Of a stretch of DNA of 64,000 nucleotides, positions 45,563 through 54,088 are shown piece after piece (within the stretch, counting starts at the first letter, position 1; every line of letters begins with the position of its first letter). Made by a program: the position numbers and the translations under genes. Under the pieces are notes generated by a model. It saw only the letters and a list, made by a program, of their open reading frames with translations. It searched no databases and was not told the DNA's origin. Source of the DNA: JAJXZJ01 sp050012855 (GTDB lineage: Bacteria > Verrucomicrobiota > Verrucomicrobiia > Limisphaerales > J093); contig JBEKGJ010000023.1 of the NCBI GenBank assembly GCA_050012855.1, positions 5,643-69,642 on the forward strand. Direction: 5' to 3'.

Positions 45563-45633
45563 GCGACGGTGTCGAAGGCCAGTCGCCGCGATTCGCAAAA
45601 CCGGACCGCGACTGTGCCAGAAAGGCCAGTCGC
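45563..45633. repeat. Two copies of a GCGACTG...CAGTCGC hairpin repeat
   Basis: Copy 1 (45563-45586) and copy 2 (45608-45633) start 45 bp apart. Each forms a stem GCGAC(T/G)G / (C)AGTCGC around a short loop containing GAAGGC or AGAAAGGC, and each is followed by a (C/A)GCGA(A)TTCGCA block. The pattern resembles REP-type extragenic palindromes. The rest of 45402-45899 has no gene that I can support. Confidence 0.6.
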
Positions 45634-45899
45634 AGCGAATTCGCATGACCGGGTGCGTTGGGAGGGTTTAACCCGCCTCGACCCTCGGAGCCGCTGCGGC
45701 CAGTCTTCGCCGCGATCCGGCGGCGACAACCGGACATGCCTCCGCCGCGGGATGCTCATTCGCAACGTGAAGGGCTGGATCGTCCGCTGCCGGGCAAGGC
45801 GTGAGCGAAGATGAGGCGCTCAAAGCGAAGGAGTTCGCGGAGAGAGGTTTTGAGGTTCTGAGGTTTACACGGAGGCGTGAGCTGCGCTAGATTCCGCCC

Positions 45900-46112
45900 A
45901 TGAAGTCGAATGACCTGAGCACGCCGGACGCGGAGATTCTGGGCGGGACGCCGGTCTTTCGGGGCACCCGCGTGCCGGTCAAAAGGCTTTTCGATTACCT
46001 GGAGGACAGCTACACGCTCGCGGACTTTCTGGAGTGTTTTCCCTCGATCACGCGCGAGCTGGCCTGCCGGCCTTTGAAGCGGTCCGAGCAAACCCTGCTG
46101 GCTACGGCATGA
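45900..46112 (+). CDS. DUF433 antitoxin-like protein
   Basis: A 70-residue DUF433 protein, a small winged-helix-type family often found as the antitoxin of a DUF5615 PIN-like toxin. Seen: AEILGGTPVFRGTRVPVKRLFDYLEDSYTLADFLECFPSITRE, covering the GTPVFxGTRVPV signature and the LxxFPSIT segment. The last residues (LACRPLKRSEQTLLATA) follow the usual family tail. The expected toxin does not follow: only LLLDEN-like codons can be read out of frame at about 46116-46132, and the adjoining sequence is a thiC tail. The antitoxin may therefore be orphaned. Confidence 0.8.
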   Translation: MKSNDLSTPDAEILGGTPVFRGTRVPVKRLFDYLEDSYTLADFLECFPSITRELACRPLKRSEQTLLATA

Positions 46113-46261
46113 AGCACTCCTGCTCGATGAAAACCACCGAAGACATCCGCAAAGACGCTGTCGAACAAGGCGCGAGCGAGGAACAAGCCGTTAAGCTCGG
46201 CATGGACGCGGAGTCGAAGGAATTCGTTGAGAAGGGCTCCGAGATATACGTCAAAACGTGA
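46109..46261 (+). pseudogene. thiC: C-terminal tail of ThiC (phosphomethylpyrimidine synthase)
   Basis: Fifty codons starting within the DUF433 stop (ATGA) read HSCSMKTTEDIRKDAVEQG...AVKLGMDAESKEFVEKGSEIYVKT. This matches the extreme C-terminus of ThiC, which carries the CxxCxxxxC cluster motif just before SMKIT. Only the last cysteine region is left, so the fragment cannot make the thiamine pyrimidine. It begins where the DUF433 gene ends, which points to a recombination joint. A short expressed peptide is possible but unlikely to be functional. Confidence 0.72.
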
Positions 46262-46274
46262 GTTTTGAAACAAG

Positions 46275-47597
46275 ATGCCGAAACGACTAACAGTCTTCTA
46301 TTCGTGGCAAAGTGATACTCCGTCGAGTACCAATCGCGGTTTCATTGAGCAAGCTTTGCTTGAAGGTCTCAAGCGCCTTCGGTCCGATGCGACGCTTGAA
46401 AGCGCGTTGCGCGATACCGAAGTCGAGCTAGACAAGGACACCAAAGGCGTCGCCGGTTCGCCGCCAATTACCGAGACAATTCTACGGAAAATCGAAGAAT
46501 GCGTGGTATTTGTAGCCGACCTCACTTTTGTCGCCCAATCCGTTCCGGAGTTGATTGGTTCCTCTCGCAGGCCGCGCATGGTATCGAATCCAAATGTTCT
46601 AATCGAATATGGCTACGCTCTCCGGTGTCGCTCTCACGCGGCCATCATCGGAGTGATGAACACTGCATTTGGGGAACCGAGCGCCGAAACTCTGCCGTTT
46701 GACCTCCAACACTTAAGATGGCCAATCACTTACGCTCTTCCACAAAGTATGGATAATTGCATGGCAAGTCAACTGGAGAGGCTAACCTCTTCCTTGGTTG
46801 ACGAACTTCGACTCGTCCTTGCCCACAACTTAACAAAGGGAACGGCTTCTGCTCTTTTCGTCCCAAGGAAGGCGACAAAGAACGCAGCCATCTTTCATGA
46901 AGACATTAGTGATCTAATTCCGGATGAGCGTTTGGGACAGAAATCGGACACGTGGGTCGTTCCAGAAGGCGGAAAGGCGTATCTCCGACTTTACCCTATT
47001 GAATCTGTGCCTCCGATGGAAACCGAATTGGACGCGTTTGACGCAGCCAGTCGAGGCGGGCTCCGACCCATGGGATTGGTGAGTGGATGGAGTCCCGCGC
47101 GAAATGCATTTGGTGCACTCGTTTACGAAGCTCCGCAGGGGGGCAAGCTGTATCACTTCACGCAGTTGTTCTTGAGCCGTGAAATCTGGAGCGTGGATGC
47201 TTGCATCCTTAACTCAGACTACTTGCGTGAGCGACAAAGGAGCGGAGGCTTTTCAGCCCCCAGAGACTTTATTGCCAGCGGATACATCGAGACTCACTTC
47301 GTCGAGGTACTTGAGAACTTTCTATCTGTCGCCAAGTCGAGCTTGAATTTGCGGTTGCCATTGCGAGTCGAAGCTGGTCTAGTTGGAATCAAGGGTTACG
47401 CGATCACGGTGAGCCCGAGTGATCTTGCGGGAAGCGCACTGCGTGACGCTGTTCAATGGAGAGGTGAGATCACGTCGGAGAAACCTGCCTGGGAGATCCT
47501 TCACCCTTTCTTTGATCAGATTTGGGCAGCTTGCGGCATCAGGCGGACCGCCGCGCGTCAAGCCGAACTGGTCAAGGGGTTCGAACAGCGCCGATAA
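46275..47597 (+). CDS. TIR-like nucleotide-binding protein, candidate defence effector
   Basis: The 440-residue product begins with a Rossmann-like domain (~1-180): LTVFYSWQSDTPSSTNRGFIEQAL, DTEVELDKDTKGVAGSPPITETILRKI, VVFVADLTFVA, NPNVLIEYGYALR and IIGVMNTAFGEP. This pattern belongs to the predicted nucleotide-binding/TIR-like families found in anti-phage operons (for example CBASS Cap12- or Pycsar-type effectors). The C-terminal ~250 residues match nothing I recognise and may be a sensor. GC content is visibly lower than in neighbours and codon use is less GC-biased, which suggests recent transfer. The ATG at 46275 has no strong Shine-Dalgarno. No cyclase or other partner adjoins it, so a stand-alone role is possible. 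Immune function is inference. Confidence 0.65.
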   Translation: MPKRLTVFYSWQSDTPSSTNRGFIEQALLEGLKRLRSDATLESALRDTEVELDKDTKGVAGSPPITETILRKIEECVVFVADLTFVAQSVPELIGSSRRPRMVSNPNVLIEYGYALRCRSHAAIIGVMNTAFGEPSAETLPFDLQHLRWPITYALPQSMDNCMASQLERLTSSLVDELRLVLAHNLTKGTASALFVPRKATKNAAIFHEDISDLIPDERLGQKSDTWVVPEGGKAYLRLYPIESVPPMETELDAFDAASRGGLRPMGLVSGWSPARNAFGALVYEAPQGGKLYHFTQLFLSREIWSVDACILNSDYLRERQRSGGFSAPRDFIASGYIETHFVEVLENFLSVAKSSLNLRLPLRVEAGLVGIKGYAITVSPSDLAGSALRDAVQWRGEITSEKPAWEILHPFFDQIWAACGIRRTAARQAELVKGFEQRR

Positions 47598-47635
47598 CGT
47601 GCGCTTGGCTTTGGTGTCTGGCCGCGATTGCAACG

Positions 47636-48055
47636 ATGCACAGCAAACCGAAATCCAATTCCGAGATCGTGCTCTACCAGACGGAGGACGGGCGAACGCG
47701 CCTCGAAGTCCGGCTGGAGAATGAGTCCGTCTGGCTGTCGCTCAATCAGTTGGCGGAGTTGTTCCAGCGCGACAAGTCGGTCGTCTCGCGGCACATCAAG
47801 AACGTGTTCGAGGATGGGGAACTGGCGCGGGAACGAGTTGTTGCAGATTTTGCAACAACTGCCGCCGACGGGAAGGTTTATCAGGTCGAGTTCTTCAACC
47901 TCGACGTGATCATCTCGGTTGGTTACCGGGTGAAGTCGCATCGGGGCACACAGTTTCGCATCTGGGCCACGCAGCGGTTGCGGGAGTTCATCGTCAAGGG
48001 CTCCGCGCTGGACGACGAGCGGTTCAAGCGCGGCGGCGGGGGCAATTACCGCAGC
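47636..48055 (+). pseudogene. Truncated RhuM-family protein
   Basis: The N-terminal ~140 residues of the RhuM (virulence RhuM) family: EIVLYQTEDGRTRLEVRLENESVWLSLNQLAELFQRDKSVVSRHIKNVFEDGEL, then VEFFNLDVIISVGYRVKSHRGTQFRIWATQRLREFIVKG. This matches the family closely, with the HTH-like LAELFQRDKSVVSRHI near 35. After RFKRGGGGNY the usual long helical region is absent; the frame stays open only because of high GC and enters mfd. The family is linked to phage and restriction islands. The truncation is at about 48055, about 40 bp before the mfd start. Confidence 0.75.
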
Positions 48056-48092
48056 TTGACGCGCGGCGCGCCCGGCGCAAAGTTCGACCGGT

Positions 48093-51000
48093 TTGCGGTC
48101 GAAAGCATCTTCGACGGCGGGAGAGATTCTGGCTGCCGTCGCGCAGACTCCGGCGTGGGAGGCCCTCCGACAACGCGCGGAGCAGGGGGGTCTGTTGTCT
48201 TGTGCCGGCGTCGCTGTCCCGGCCCAACCGTTTCTCGCCGCCTCGCTCCACCTTGCCTTCCCCCGGCGAGTCATCGTCGTCGTTACCGCGGGTGCGAAGG
48301 CCCAGGAGCAGTTCATCGCGGATCTGGCGACCTGGAACCAAGCCGGGGCTTCGGCGGCGCAACCGTTGTTCTTTCCGGCGTGGGAAGCCCCGCCGCACGA
48401 GGCGAAGCTGCCCAGCCTGGACGTGATCGGCGACCGGCTAGAAACCTTGACCACGTTGCTCCGGGATGCCCGCGTCGAACCGAAACCCGCCCCGCTGGTC
48501 GTCGCCTCGGTCACGGCACTCCTGCAGCGAACCTTCACCCCGGCGCGATTGCGATCACGGCTGCGGCGGCTGCGGCGGGGCGAGATGACCGATCCGCTCG
48601 ACCTGGTTGAATGGCTGGAGGATCAGGCCTACGAGCCCGAGGCGCAGGTCACGCAGCGGGGCGAACTGGCGTTGCGGGGAGGCATCCTCGACGTGTTTCC
48701 GCTTGCGAGCCCGTGGCCGGTGCGGCTGGAGTTTGTCGGCAACGAACTCGCGTCACTGCGTTACTTCGATCCCCTCACGCAAATCTCGCGCGAGGAGGTT
48801 GCCGAAATTGACCTGCCGCCCGCCGGCGAACTAGGTCTGCTGAAACGCGAACTGGCGAGCGGGACGGCCTCAGCCACCGCGGTCGCCACGGCACCGCTCC
48901 TCGATTACCTGCCATCCGACGCGGTGCTCGTTCTTTGCGAGCCGGAAGAACTCCTTGTGCAGGCCGGCCACTATCGTGAATCCGTGCCGGCGGCGGACCC
49001 CTTTTTCATCGGCTGGGAGCAATGGCTGGGCGACGCGGCGGCCCACGGCCTGACGCTGCTCACGCTCCGGGAAGCGACAGAACCCGCGGCGGGCGGGGAG
49101 GAAGCGGTCGCCGGCGACGCCCCGACGGGCCTGAGGTTCAGCAGCCTGGACTTGTTCCGTCCGCTGGGGGAACGCGCGCCGGAGGCGCCGGTGGCCGAGG
49201 TTCAACGCCGCGAGTTCTTCGCGCAATTGCACCGCTGGCTGCGGCAGGACTACGCCGTCCATGTCTTCTGCAACAACGACGGCGAACGCCAGCGGTTCAC
49301 GGAAATCTGGCAGGAGCTTGGGCTGGCCGAGGAGAATGCCGGCGGGCGCGTAGCCCCGGCGGGCGCGCCCACGCCGCCCGCGCCGTCGGGTCTTTCGATC
49401 AGCCTTGGCTCGCTGGCCCGCGGTTTTCTGTGCGAGGACGCGCGCCTGGTCGTGGTCACGGACGCCGAGGTTTTCGGGCGTTACAAGGCGCACCGCCCGC
49501 GCCGGTTGAAATCCCCCCATGCCACCGGCGCGCGATCCGCGCTCGACATCAACTTCGCCGAACTCGAGGAGGGAGATTACGTCGTCCACCTGCAATACGG
49601 GATCGGAAGATTTCTCGGTCTGAAAAATCTTCCCGCGACGGCGGGCACCGCCAAATCCGAAATCCGAAATCCGAAATCCGAAATCGAATGTCTGGTGATC
49701 GAATACGCGCCGCGCGACCCCGGCCAGCCGGCCCCGAAGCTTTACGTGCCGCTCACCGAGGCGCACCTGGTCAGCAAATACGTCGGCGCGGGCAAGGCGC
49801 GACCGCCGTTGAACACGCTCGGCGGCACGCGCTGGGCCAAAGCCAAGGCCCAGGCCGCCGCGGCGGTGCGCGACCTTGCAGCCGACCTGCTCGAAATCCA
49901 GGCCGCGCGCGCCTCGCAGCCGGGCTTCGCCTTCCCCGCGGATGCACCCTGGCAGCGCGAATTCGACAGTGCCTTCGTGTTCGAGGAAACGCCCGACCAG
50001 CTCCGCGCCATCGAGGAAACCAAACGCGATCTCGAACAGCCCAAGCCCATGGACCGCCTGATCTGCGGCGACGTCGGCTTCGGTAAAACCGAGGTCGCCA
50101 TCCGCGCCGCCTTCAAGGTCGTCCTGGCCGGCAAGCAGGTGGCCGTGCTCGTGCCGACGACGGTGCTGGCGCAGCAGCATTTCAACACCTTCCGCGAGCG
50201 CATGGCGGATTACCCGGTGCGCGTCGAACTGCTCTCGCGCTTCCGCACGCGGCGCCAACAGGACCAGGCGATCACCGATCTGGCCGTCGGCAGGGTGGAC
50301 ATCGTCATTGGCACGCACCGGCTGGTCCAGCCGGACGTGGCGTTCAAGGACCTCGGTCTGGTCGTTATTGACGAGGAACAGCGGTTTGGCGTCGGGCACA
50401 AGGAGACGCTGAAACAGCTCCGCAAGCTGGTGGACGTGCTCACGCTCAGCGCCACGCCGATCCCGCGGACGCTGTATCTCGCGCTGACCGGGGCGCGCGA
50501 CCTGAGCGCCATCGAAACGCCGCCGCAGGACCGGCTGCCGGTTGAAACGATCATCTCCGCCTACGACGAGCGGTTGATCCGGGACGCGATCCAGCGCGAA
50601 CTCGCCCGCGGCGGCCAGGTGTTCTACCTGCACAACCGCATCTTCGACATCGAGGCGGTCGCACTCAAACTCCGCGCCCTGCTGCCTTCCGCCCGCATCG
50701 CGGTCGGTCATGGCCAGATGCACGCCGACGATCTCGAGGAGGTGATGACGCGCTTCGTCAGCGGCGAAACCGATGTGCTGCTCTCCACGACGATCATCGA
50801 GAGTGGCATTGATATTCCGAACGCAAACACGATCATCATTGACCGCGCCGACCGTTTTGGCCTGAGCGATCTGTACCAATTGCGCGGCCGGGTGGGGCGC
50901 TACAAACACCAGGCTTATGCGTATTTGTTGATCCCGCGCCACGCCGGTCTGCTGGCCGACGCGCGCAAGCGAATCGCGGCCGTCAAGCAGTTCAGCCGGC

Positions 51001-51719
51001 CGGGCAGCGGCTTCAAGATCGCCATGCGCGACCTCGAAATCCGCGGCGCCGGCAACCTGCTGGGCGCGGAACAAAGTGGACACATCGCCGCGGTCGGTTT
51101 CGAGCTGTACTGCCAGTTGCTTCAGCAAAGCGTCGCCGCGCTGAAGGGCGAACCGGTGAAACCACGCGTCGAGGTTTTCGTGCGTTTCGACTTTCTCGAA
51201 TTCGGCCCCGTGAGCGAAACCAGCCGGGAAATCACGCCGCCACCCGTTCAGCGCGAATCACGAGTGCCGCTGAAAATTGCGGTGCCGCGTGAGGTGGCGA
51301 CCTTGGTCACCGCGTCGCCGGAGGAAGACTCGAAGTTCAATGTTCGGACTTCGGACTTCCGTCGCGGTTCGGCGGCCTTGCCGCTGAACTATGTGCCGGA
51401 GCCGCGGCACCGCATCGAGATTTACCGCAAACTGGCGCAGGCGACCGACAAGGCCACGCTCGTGGCGCTCCGGGCCGAATTGCGCGACCGCTTCGGGTCG
51501 CTGCCGCCAGCCGCGGAATTGTTGTTCCAGGTGGCCGCGCTCAAATTGCTGGCCGCCGAACGTGGCGTCACCGCCGTCGAAACGCGGGGTGACAAGCTGA
51601 TGCTGACGCGCGGGGGCGATTTCATCCAGGTCGGCGGCCGCTTTCCCCGGCTGAGCAAGCGCGAACCGAAGGCGCGGCTGAACGAAGTCCGGAAGCTGCT
51701 GCTGGCCATTCAACGCTGA
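48093..51719 (+). CDS. mfd: Transcription-repair coupling factor
   Basis: Superfamily 2 translocase that removes stalled RNA polymerase and recruits UvrA. In 1208 residues: a UvrB-like N-terminal region (FFPAWEAPPHEAKLPSLDVIGDRLETL, ~90-115), the RNA polymerase-interacting domain (DYVVHLQYGIGRFLGL near 493), Walker A GDVGFGKTEVAIRAAFK near 660, DEEQ box VVIDEEQRFGVGHKE near 757, SATPIPRTLY near 787, the RecG-like second helicase domain (TTIIESGIDIPNANTIIIDRADRFGLSDLYQLRGRVGR, ~905-940) and the TRCF domain at the end. Two in-frame low-complexity insertions sit near residues 521-532 and 1080-1089. The start is TTG at 48093; no better in-frame start exists after the rhuM remnant, so the first few residues may be altered. 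Confidence 0.95.
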   Translation: MRSKASSTAGEILAAVAQTPAWEALRQRAEQGGLLSCAGVAVPAQPFLAASLHLAFPRRVIVVVTAGAKAQEQFIADLATWNQAGASAAQPLFFPAWEAPPHEAKLPSLDVIGDRLETLTTLLRDARVEPKPAPLVVASVTALLQRTFTPARLRSRLRRLRRGEMTDPLDLVEWLEDQAYEPEAQVTQRGELALRGGILDVFPLASPWPVRLEFVGNELASLRYFDPLTQISREEVAEIDLPPAGELGLLKRELASGTASATAVATAPLLDYLPSDAVLVLCEPEELLVQAGHYRESVPAADPFFIGWEQWLGDAAAHGLTLLTLREATEPAAGGEEAVAGDAPTGLRFSSLDLFRPLGERAPEAPVAEVQRREFFAQLHRWLRQDYAVHVFCNNDGERQRFTEIWQELGLAEENAGGRVAPAGAPTPPAPSGLSISLGSLARGFLCEDARLVVVTDAEVFGRYKAHRPRRLKSPHATGARSALDINFAELEEGDYVVHLQYGIGRFLGLKNLPATAGTAKSEIRNPKSEIECLVIEYAPRDPGQPAPKLYVPLTEAHLVSKYVGAGKARPPLNTLGGTRWAKAKAQAAAAVRDLAADLLEIQAARASQPGFAFPADAPWQREFDSAFVFEETPDQLRAIEETKRDLEQPKPMDRLICGDVGFGKTEVAIRAAFKVVLAGKQVAVLVPTTVLAQQHFNTFRERMADYPVRVELLSRFRTRRQQDQAITDLAVGRVDIVIGTHRLVQPDVAFKDLGLVVIDEEQRFGVGHKETLKQLRKLVDVLTLSATPIPRTLYLALTGARDLSAIETPPQDRLPVETIISAYDERLIRDAIQRELARGGQVFYLHNRIFDIEAVALKLRALLPSARIAVGHGQMHADDLEEVMTRFVSGETDVLLSTTIIESGIDIPNANTIIIDRADRFGLSDLYQLRGRVGRYKHQAYAYLLIPRHAGLLADARKRIAAVKQFSRPGSGFKIAMRDLEIRGAGNLLGAEQSGHIAAVGFELYCQLLQQSVAALKGEPVKPRVEVFVRFDFLEFGPVSETSREITPPPVQRESRVPLKIAVPREVATLVTASPEEDSKFNVRTSDFRRGSAALPLNYVPEPRHRIEIYRKLAQATDKATLVALRAELRDRFGSLPPAAELLFQVAALKLLAAERGVTAVETRGDKLMLTRGGDFIQVGGRFPRLSKREPKARLNEVRKLLLAIQR
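49653..49686 (+). repeat. 7-bp tandem repeat inside mfd
   Basis: Four perfect AAATCCG units (49653-49680) plus a partial fifth. They encode KSEIRNPKSEI-type residues in the loop between two strands of the RNA polymerase-interacting domain, where other Mfd proteins have a short turn. Confidence 0.9.
51331..51359 (+). repeat. Second low-complexity insertion inside mfd
   Basis: CGAAGTTCAATG followed by TTCGGACTTCGGACTTC encodes SKFNVRTSDFR, a peptide with no counterpart in ordinary Mfd. It lies just before the TRCF domain, in what should be a linker. Confidence 0.7.
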
Positions 51720-51745
51720 GTTCGCGAGCACCCACTCCGGATTGC

Positions 51746-53911
51746 TCACTGGATGAACTTCAAATACCGGCCCATCCAGTAAGGCAGGAGGAACTCGTCA
51801 CCCGCCAGCTCGGTCTGGCCGCCGTTGCCGCCGTCGAGCGTGAAGGGATTGCCGTTCCAGCGCATGATGGCGCGTTCGTCCGGCGGCAGGAGCTGTTCGG
51901 TCTCTTGCCCCCGAAAGTTCGACGGCAGCCGGGTCAGGTCGTGCCGGTGCGAGTTGGTCACCGTCCAACTGACGAGATCCAGCGGAAAACGCTGGAGCGT
52001 CCACACGCCGGCTTCGAGGTCGAACCAGGGCGTGCCGGTCATGCCGTAGATGAAGTTCCAGACCGGGCAGCGTTCACCCCGCTCGAGCTCCCAGTGGTCG
52101 CGGATGGCCCCGGCGTAAAGCGCGCGGAGCCGGTCGTTGAAGGCGTAACGGTAGAGCGTCCAGTAATTAAAGAACGCCAGCTCATCATCGGAATGGTTCC
52201 ATTCCGAGCCCATCTGCATGCCCTGGTATTCGACGCCGGGCGTGACGCGAAGGTTCTCCATCCGGTTGGTGATGTTGGCCAGGTAACCGAACCGATTGAT
52301 CAGTTCGAGGGCCTTTTCCCGGTAAAGCTCCTTGCCGGTGACGCGGTAGCCAAACTGGAGGAAGGCAATGATCTCGGCGCTGTTCAGCCGGCGGTCGCCC
52401 ACGGTCGGTGGATAACGATTCACGTACTCCGGGTGCCACCGTCCCCAGAGCGTGGGCTGGTTGTCCACATCCACCAGGTAGAGGTTGTGGCGGACGATGT
52501 GCCCAATGATCTTGTCGTAGTCGGCGGCGAGGCGCGCCTTCTCGGCCGGATGGATGGCGGCCGTTTCATACAACACGGCATAAGCGAAGGTCTGGCTCGT
52601 GATTTCGTCGCTGCTCGTCGTGCCCTTCCATTCCCAGGTCGCATCGGGCGCCTGGTGCCAGCGATCGGGATCCGAGACTTTGAAACCCGTGCGCTCGAAG
52701 GTGCGGGAGGGGAAACCGTCGAGGCCGTTGATCGTCTGCAGCCGCTCGAGCGCGTCGAATGTCTCCCAGGCATGGGCGCGGGCCGACTCCTCGCCGGTGA
52801 CGGCATAGTGGAACGCCTGGCTGGCGAGGTAGTAGCTGCTCCACCCGCCGTCGTTGTCGGTGTCAATCATCTCGGCGCTGGCCGGGTCGCCAGGCCGCAG
52901 CAGGCGCAACTCCGAGCAGAAGCCGTAGCGGAGGTGGCGCTGACGGATCTTCTTTTCGTAGTAGGCCGCCTTCTGCGCCAGGGTCATCGTGCGGAATTCG
53001 ATTTTGCTCAACCCGAACCGCGTCAGCACCCAGGCATCGCCGGATGGCGTGACCTGGAGGTCGGTCACGGCGTCGTCCTCGAGCCAGCGCTTCGAGGCGA
53101 AATAGCGGAAACGGCCCGGAGCGGTCTGCAGGAACAAGCCGCGGGTGGTGCCCACCCAAAGTCCGTTCGTGGCCACCGCAAGGCAGGTGACTTCCGGCCA
53201 TGGCAACTTGGTTTCCAACGGGAAGGTGGGGTTGCCGTCGGAGAGCGCCAGTCCATAAAAACCGCGCTTGCTGCCGACGATCATCTCGTTGGGCCGAAAC
53301 GCCAGCGCCGTGATCTCCTTGGCCCGATGAAACGGAATCATCCGACCGTTTTCGATCCGCTGGATCGTGTCACCCGCCAGGACATAGAACTGGTTGCCCC
53401 ACGCATACAACCGGCTGACTGGGCCGGGCAATGTGACCGGGAGCACGGCAAGCAGGTTGGTGCGCGCCAGCGCCAGGCTCCGCTCGCCCGCGACCAACAC
53501 GGACCCATCGGCGGCCACCGCAAACATCTGGTAGGCGCCTTTGTCGAACTGGCCCGCCGGCCGGCCCGCCCAGCCGTTGGACAGCCATCCGGTGTCAAAG
53601 AGGTAGAACAATTCGCCATCGGCGACGGTGAGATCGCGTGCCAGCTTGCCGGCCAGCGGCCGGTAGCCGTGATCCATTCCGAGGCTCTCATCGAACACCC
53701 GCGCCACGCCCCGGTCCGTCAGCACATAGACGATTCCTTCGCGGTCCAGCGCCAGCCGGAGAAAGGCGGCGCCCTGCAATTCGGGAAGGGTCGTGATGCG
53801 GGCCGCCACCGCCTGCAGAAAAGGCACGTCCCGATAAACCGGCGCGGCGGCGGCGGGAAGAGTGAACAGGCCGGTGGAGAGCGACAACAAAGCAAGCAAG
53901 CGCCGATGCAT
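51746..53911 (-). CDS. Exported two-domain protein: N-terminal beta-propeller-like region plus uncharacterised helical-barrel-like domain
   Basis: The 721-residue product has a signal peptide (MHRRLLALLSLSTGLFTLPAAAA). Residues ~40-310 are a propeller-like repeat region (LALDREGIVYVLTDRGVARVF, MFAVAADGSVLVAGERSLAL, GLWVGTTRGLFLQTAPGRF, VTPSGDAWVLTRFGLSKIE, as in two-component-regulator propellers). Residues ~320-721 are a helical domain. This last part is related to the protein at 30598-32580: VDVDNQPTLWGRW against VDVDGEVTLWGHV, RWNGNPFTLD against AWKGNPYQMD, and YWMGRYLKFI against YWMGRYYGFI at the C-terminus. The ATG at 53911 begins the signal peptide. It stands alone and converges with mfd (27 bp between stops). 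Function unknown. Confidence 0.75.
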   Translation of the reverse strand: MHRRLLALLSLSTGLFTLPAAAAPVYRDVPFLQAVAARITTLPELQGAAFLRLALDREGIVYVLTDRGVARVFDESLGMDHGYRPLAGKLARDLTVADGELFYLFDTGWLSNGWAGRPAGQFDKGAYQMFAVAADGSVLVAGERSLALARTNLLAVLPVTLPGPVSRLYAWGNQFYVLAGDTIQRIENGRMIPFHRAKEITALAFRPNEMIVGSKRGFYGLALSDGNPTFPLETKLPWPEVTCLAVATNGLWVGTTRGLFLQTAPGRFRYFASKRWLEDDAVTDLQVTPSGDAWVLTRFGLSKIEFRTMTLAQKAAYYEKKIRQRHLRYGFCSELRLLRPGDPASAEMIDTDNDGGWSSYYLASQAFHYAVTGEESARAHAWETFDALERLQTINGLDGFPSRTFERTGFKVSDPDRWHQAPDATWEWKGTTSSDEITSQTFAYAVLYETAAIHPAEKARLAADYDKIIGHIVRHNLYLVDVDNQPTLWGRWHPEYVNRYPPTVGDRRLNSAEIIAFLQFGYRVTGKELYREKALELINRFGYLANITNRMENLRVTPGVEYQGMQMGSEWNHSDDELAFFNYWTLYRYAFNDRLRALYAGAIRDHWELERGERCPVWNFIYGMTGTPWFDLEAGVWTLQRFPLDLVSWTVTNSHRHDLTRLPSNFRGQETEQLLPPDERAIMRWNGNPFTLDGGNGGQTELAGDEFLLPYWMGRYLKFIQ

Positions 53912-54088
53912 GGACAGCAGGTTAGACCATTCCTCGCCGCGAGAAAAGCCGGTAAACCGGTAAACCGGCATCCGGCCGGGACGCATCCGGCGATTGCCCG
54001 GATCCGCCCTTCCGCCAGCACCGATGAAGCGCCGGCGAAAACTCGGCTTGCCAGCGCCGCGCGCTTGTGAAATTTTCGCGGGCACCTT

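Noticed and set aside
46116..46135. Intact DUF5615 toxin gene after DUF433
   Set aside because: Only a few LLLDEN-like codons can be read, out of frame, and they overlap the thiC-like tail.
48870..51128. 752-codon open frame opposite mfd
   Set aside because: Antisense shadow of a certain gene; no recognisable protein motif.
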